Origin: Rhizobium terricola
Lineage (GTDB): Bacteria; Pseudomonadota; Alphaproteobacteria; Rhizobiales; Rhizobiaceae
Reading direction: 5' to 3'
Assembly: GCF_012927355.1 (NCBI RefSeq)
Contig: NZ_JABBGK010000003.1
Location: 248,001-312,000 of the forward strand
DNA length: 64,000 nt
In this document: one piece after another, positions 62,401 to 64,000 of the stretch
Layout of the letters: each line of letters begins with the position of its first letter
Numbering within the stretch: position 1 is the first letter of the stretch
Program-made: the position numbers and the translations under genes
Notes under the pieces: generated by a model
What the model saw: the letters and a program-made list of their open reading frames with translations, nothing else
Database searches by the model: none
What the model was told of the DNA's origin: nothing

Positions 62401-62906
62401 ATCCGAAGGTCTTCACCGACTATGCGCTGGCCGCCGACACCTACGGTCCGGTTTCCGTGCTGCCGACGCCCTACTACTTCTACGGTCTGCCGGCCGGCGA
62501 GGAACTGTTCGTCGATCTCGAAAAGGGCAAGACGCTGGTTGTCGTCAACCAGGCCATGGGCGCCACCGACGACAAGGGCATGGTGACGGTGTTCTTCGAA
62601 CTCAACGGCCAGCCGCGCCGCATCAAGGTCCCGGATCGCGCCCATGGTGCCGCCGGCAGCGCGGCACGCCGCAAGGCCGATCCGGCCAACGCTGGTCATG
62701 TCGGCGCGCCGATGCCGGGCGTCATCTCGACCGTGGCCGTGGCTGCCGGCCAGTCGGTCAAGGCCGGTGACGTGCTGCTGTCAATCGAGGCGATGAAGAT
62801 GGAGACGGCGTTGCACGCCGACCGCGACGGTACGATCTCGGAAGTGCTGGTCAAGGCCGGCGACCAGATCGACGCGAAGGACCTGCTGGTCGTCTTCGCC
62901 GCCTGA
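59445..62906 (+). CDS. pyc: Pyruvate carboxylase
   Basis: 1153-residue biotin enzyme that makes oxaloacetate from pyruvate and bicarbonate, the full single-chain form. It has biotin carboxylase (about 1-455: ILVANRSEIAIRVFRA, HPGYGLLSESPEF, KASWGGGGRGMR, EVNPRIQVEHTVTE), the carboxyltransferase domain (about 540-810: TDTTMRDGHQSLLATRMRT, FHTHDTSGI) and biotin carrier domain with Lys1118 in EAMKMET. It starts with TTG 59445 behind GAGGAG at good spacing; an ATG alternative would remove part of the first strand. It is separated from the LuxR-type gene by 114 nt and ends 24 nt before a strong terminator. Confidence 0.98.
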   Translation: MSISKILVANRSEIAIRVFRAANELGLKTVAIWAEEDKLSLHRFKADESYQVGRGPHLARELGPIESYLSIDEVIRVAKLSGADAIHPGYGLLSESPEFVDACNDAGITFIGPRGETMRQLGNKVAARNLAISVGVPVVPATDPLPDDMAEVARMAEEIGYPVMLKASWGGGGRGMRAIRDPKDLAREVTEAKREAMAAFGKDEVYLEKLVEKARHVESQILGDMHGNVVHLFERDCSIQRRNQKVVERAPAPYLSEAQRQELASYSLKIAQATSYVGAGTVEYLMDADSGKFYFIEVNPRIQVEHTVTEVVTGIDIVKAQIHILDGHAIGTAESGVPAQSDIRLNGHALQCRITTEDPEHNFIPDYGRITAYRGATGFGIRLDGGTAYSGAVITRYYDPLLEKVTAWAPTPQEAIQRMDRALREFRIRGVATNLTFLEAIIGHPKFRDNSYTTRFIDSTPELFAQVKRQDRATKLLTYLADVTVNGHPEAKGRPRPPADAAEPVVPYIDAPVPDGTKQLLDTLGPVKFAEWMRNETRVLVTDTTMRDGHQSLLATRMRTYDIARAAGAYARALPNLLSLECWGGATFDVSMRFLTEDPWERLALVREGAPNLLLQMLLRGANGVGYKNYSDNVVKYFVRQAAAGGIDLFRVFDCLNWVENMRVSMDAVAEENKLCEAAICYTGDILNSARPKYDLKYYTALAADLEKAGAHIIAVKDMAGLLKPAAARILFKALREATSLPIHFHTHDTSGISAATVLAAVEAGVDAVDAAMDSLSGNTSQPCLGSIVEALRGSERDPGLDPYWIRRLSFYWEAVRNQYAAFESDLKGPASEVYLHEMPGGQFTNLKEQARSLGLETRWHEVAQAYADANQMFGDIVKVTPSSKVVGDMALMMVSQDLTVEDVVDPAKDVSFPESVVSMLRGDLGQPPIGWPEGLQKKALKGEQPYTVRPGSLLEDTDLEAERKAIEEKLDRKISDFELASYLMYPKVFTDYALAADTYGPVSVLPTPYYFYGLPAGEELFVDLEKGKTLVVVNQAMGATDDKGMVTVFFELNGQPRRIKVPDRAHGAAGSAARRKADPANAGHVGAPMPGVISTVAVAAGQSVKAGDVLLSIEAMKMETALHADRDGTISEVLVKAGDQIDAKDLLVVFAA

Positions 62907-62930
62907 CACGTCTCACTGCCGTCTGAAACG

Positions 62931-62962
62931 AAAAGCCCCGCCGAGCGATCGGCGGGGCTTTT
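62931..62962. terminator. Bidirectional Rho-independent terminator between pyc and ndvB
   Basis: Perfect inverted repeat AAAAGCCCCGCCGA / TCGGCGGGGCTTTT around GCGA. It ends in TTTT in both orientations, so it serves pyc from the left and the convergent ndvB from the right. A second, smaller hairpin (GACCGCC-CTCA-GGCGGTC, 62983-63000) lies just beside the ndvB stop. Confidence 0.92.
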
Positions 62963-63010
62963 GTCATTTCAGCGGTGGCTACGACCGCCCTCAGGCGGTC
63001 GCTGGGCCGG

Positions 63011-64000
63011 TCACAGCGTGTGGCCGGCATCCAGGTCGTTGATCGCCTTGCCGTCGACCGTGACGGCGTAGCCGGCTGTCGTGGACAGGCGTTCGACCTT
63101 GATCGCGTGCGTCTTGCCGTCGATGGCGAGGTTCGCTTCGAAGTCGTTCCATTCCGGCGGCAGGGCCGGCTTGACGAACAGGACCCCACCCTTGCGGCTG
63201 ATCCCCAGCAGGCCTTCGATGGCGAAGCGGTAGAGCCAGCCGGCGGAGCCCGTGTACCAGGTCCAGCCGCCTCGGCCGAGATAGGCATCTCCGCCGTAGA
63301 CGTCGGCAGCAACCACGTAGGGCTCCACGCGATAGCGTTCCGCCGCTTCGGCATCGAGCGCGTGATTGATCGGGTTCAGCATCTTGAAGCAGCGCCATGC
63401 ATCCGCCGGGCGACCGGCCTTTGCGAGCGCCATGCCGAGCCAGATGGCCGCATGGGTATACTGGCCGCCGTTTTCACGGACGCCGAGCGGATAGGCCTTG
63501 ATGTAGCCCGGATCCACATTGGACTTGGCGAAGGCCGGGGTGAACAGGCGAATGATACCTGCCTCGTCGTCGACCAGCTGGGCGAGCGCGGCGTCGAGTG
63601 CCTTTGCCGAGTGCTCGGGCTTGCCTTGGCCGGAGAGCACGCTCCACGACTGGGCGATCGAGTCGATGCGGCATTCCTCGGACTGCGCCGAGCCGAGCGG
63701 CGTGCCGTCGTCGTAGTAGCCGCGGCGATAGTAGTCGCCGTCCCAACCCGCGCGTTCCAGTGCATCCGAAAGCTCGGTCAGATGGGCAGTCCAGCGCGTG
63801 ACGCGGGCCTGGTCACCCTTTTCGAGGGCATAGGCGAGGAAGGACTTGAGGGTGGAGGCCAGGAACCAGCCGAGCCAGACGCTTTCGCCTTGGCCCTTCT
63901 CGCCGACGCGGTTCATGCCGTCGTTCCAGTCGCCGCCCAAAATGAGCGGCAGGCCGTGGGGGCCGGTTCGGGCGACGGCGAGGTCGAGCGCGCGGGCTGC
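63011..64000 (-). CDS. ndvB: Cyclic beta-1,2-glucan synthase NdvB/ChvB, C-terminal end
   Basis: About 330 C-terminal residues, open at the right edge: the reading frame continues from 64000 with no start. The visible part is the end of the GH94-type cellobiose-phosphorylase domain of the very large (about 2800-residue) synthase: LILGGDWNDGMNRVGEKGQGESVWLG (catalytic Asp region), RIDSIAQSWSVLSG, GYIKAYPLGVRENGGQYTHAAIWLGMA, GRGGWTWYTGSAGWLYRF. In ChvB this domain controls chain length and helps cyclise glucans. It is read leftwards towards pyc, and the exporter ndvA lies beyond expR, so the synthesis and export genes of one polymer flank the regulator and pyc. The gene before it lies outside the window. 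Confidence 0.95.
   Translation of the reverse strand, partial: AARALDLAVARTGPHGLPLILGGDWNDGMNRVGEKGQGESVWLGWFLASTLKSFLAYALEKGDQARVTRWTAHLTELSDALERAGWDGDYYRRGYYDDGTPLGSAQSEECRIDSIAQSWSVLSGQGKPEHSAKALDAALAQLVDDEAGIIRLFTPAFAKSNVDPGYIKAYPLGVRENGGQYTHAAIWLGMALAKAGRPADAWRCFKMLNPINHALDAEAAERYRVEPYVVAADVYGGDAYLGRGGWTWYTGSAGWLYRFAIEGLLGISRKGGVLFVKPALPPEWNDFEANLAIDGKTHAIKVERLSTTAGYAVTVDGKAINDLDAGHTL

Noticed and set aside
60156-62699. 847-codon open frame antisense to pyc
   Set aside because: High-G+C codon bias keeps the opposite frame open. The + strand encodes a complete, highly conserved pyruvate carboxylase, and the antisense product is Arg/His/Gly/Asp-rich with no domain.

Overview
The window looks like the chromosome of a Rhizobiaceae alphaproteobacterium (Sinorhizobium/Rhizobium/Agrobacterium group). 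The basis is its high G+C, its codon bias, and the right end, where a cyclic beta-1,2-glucan exporter (ndvA), a LuxR-type ExpR-like regulator, pyruvate carboxylase (pyc) and the C-terminal end of a cyclic beta-1,2-glucan synthase (ndvB/chvB) lie together. As I recall, Sinorhizobium meliloti has the same ndvA-expR-pyc order. I see no rRNA, tRNA, CRISPR array, insertion sequence or phage gene.

Layout. (A) 1-6.3 kb is a small catabolic island: a BMP-family periplasmic binding protein (cut by the left edge), a metal-dependent amidohydrolase, a LysR regulator, a TIM-barrel isomerase-like protein, a [2Fe-2S] ferredoxin, a cytochrome P450 and an AraC regulator. (B) 6.5-37.3 kb is a 31-kb surface-polysaccharide locus. 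Genes from 29.9 kb down to 6.5 kb are read leftwards, 30-35.8 kb rightwards, and an O-antigen ligase/polymerase-like gene closes it. It encodes an initiating sugar-phosphate transferase, a WbpM/PglF-type 4,6-dehydratase, a 4-reductase/epimerase, a nonulosonic-acid pathway of the legionaminic type (CBS-aminotransferase fusion, NeuD-, NeuC-, NeuB- and NeuA-like enzymes, PtmA-like SDR), an acetamidino-forming module (sugar amidotransferase with HisH/HisF paralogues), Gmd plus an RmlC-like cupin, glycosyltransferases, Wzx, Wzy and Wzz. It also holds an unusual decoration module: FkbH-like protein, acyl carrier protein, VOC protein, methyltransferase, MBOAT acyltransferase and SGNH-like protein. 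(C) 37.4-46.3 kb has unrelated chromosomal genes: DUF1275 and DUF1003 membrane proteins, an M24 peptidase, a small HTH protein beside a perfect palindrome, a CPA2 antiporter, a GlxA-type regulator divergent from a Tat-signal alpha/beta hydrolase, a VIT-family transporter and an RsuA-type pseudouridine synthase. (D) 46.4-56.4 kb has a YhaN/YhaO (SbcCD-like) pair and a TetR-MFP-RND efflux operon with a visible operator. (E) 56.5-64 kb is the ndvA/expR/pyc/ndvB block.

How the genes work together (inference). In B, UDP-4-keto-6-deoxy-GlcNAc made by the WbpM-like enzyme probably feeds two branches. One is reduction to a QuiNAc/FucNAc-type primer sugar used by the initiating transferase. The other is transamination and acetylation towards a di-N-acyl nonulosonate that is CMP-activated and probably amidinated. 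The FkbH-ACP-MBOAT-SGNH set suggests an ACP-bound glyceryl-type acyl group carried to the glycan across the membrane, possibly methylated; this is the most unusual system in the window. In E, an ExpR-like site in the ndvA-expR spacer suggests quorum-sensing input near cyclic glucan export. Start codons were re-chosen in many genes from ribosome-binding sites and stop/start overlaps; each choice is explained in its entry.
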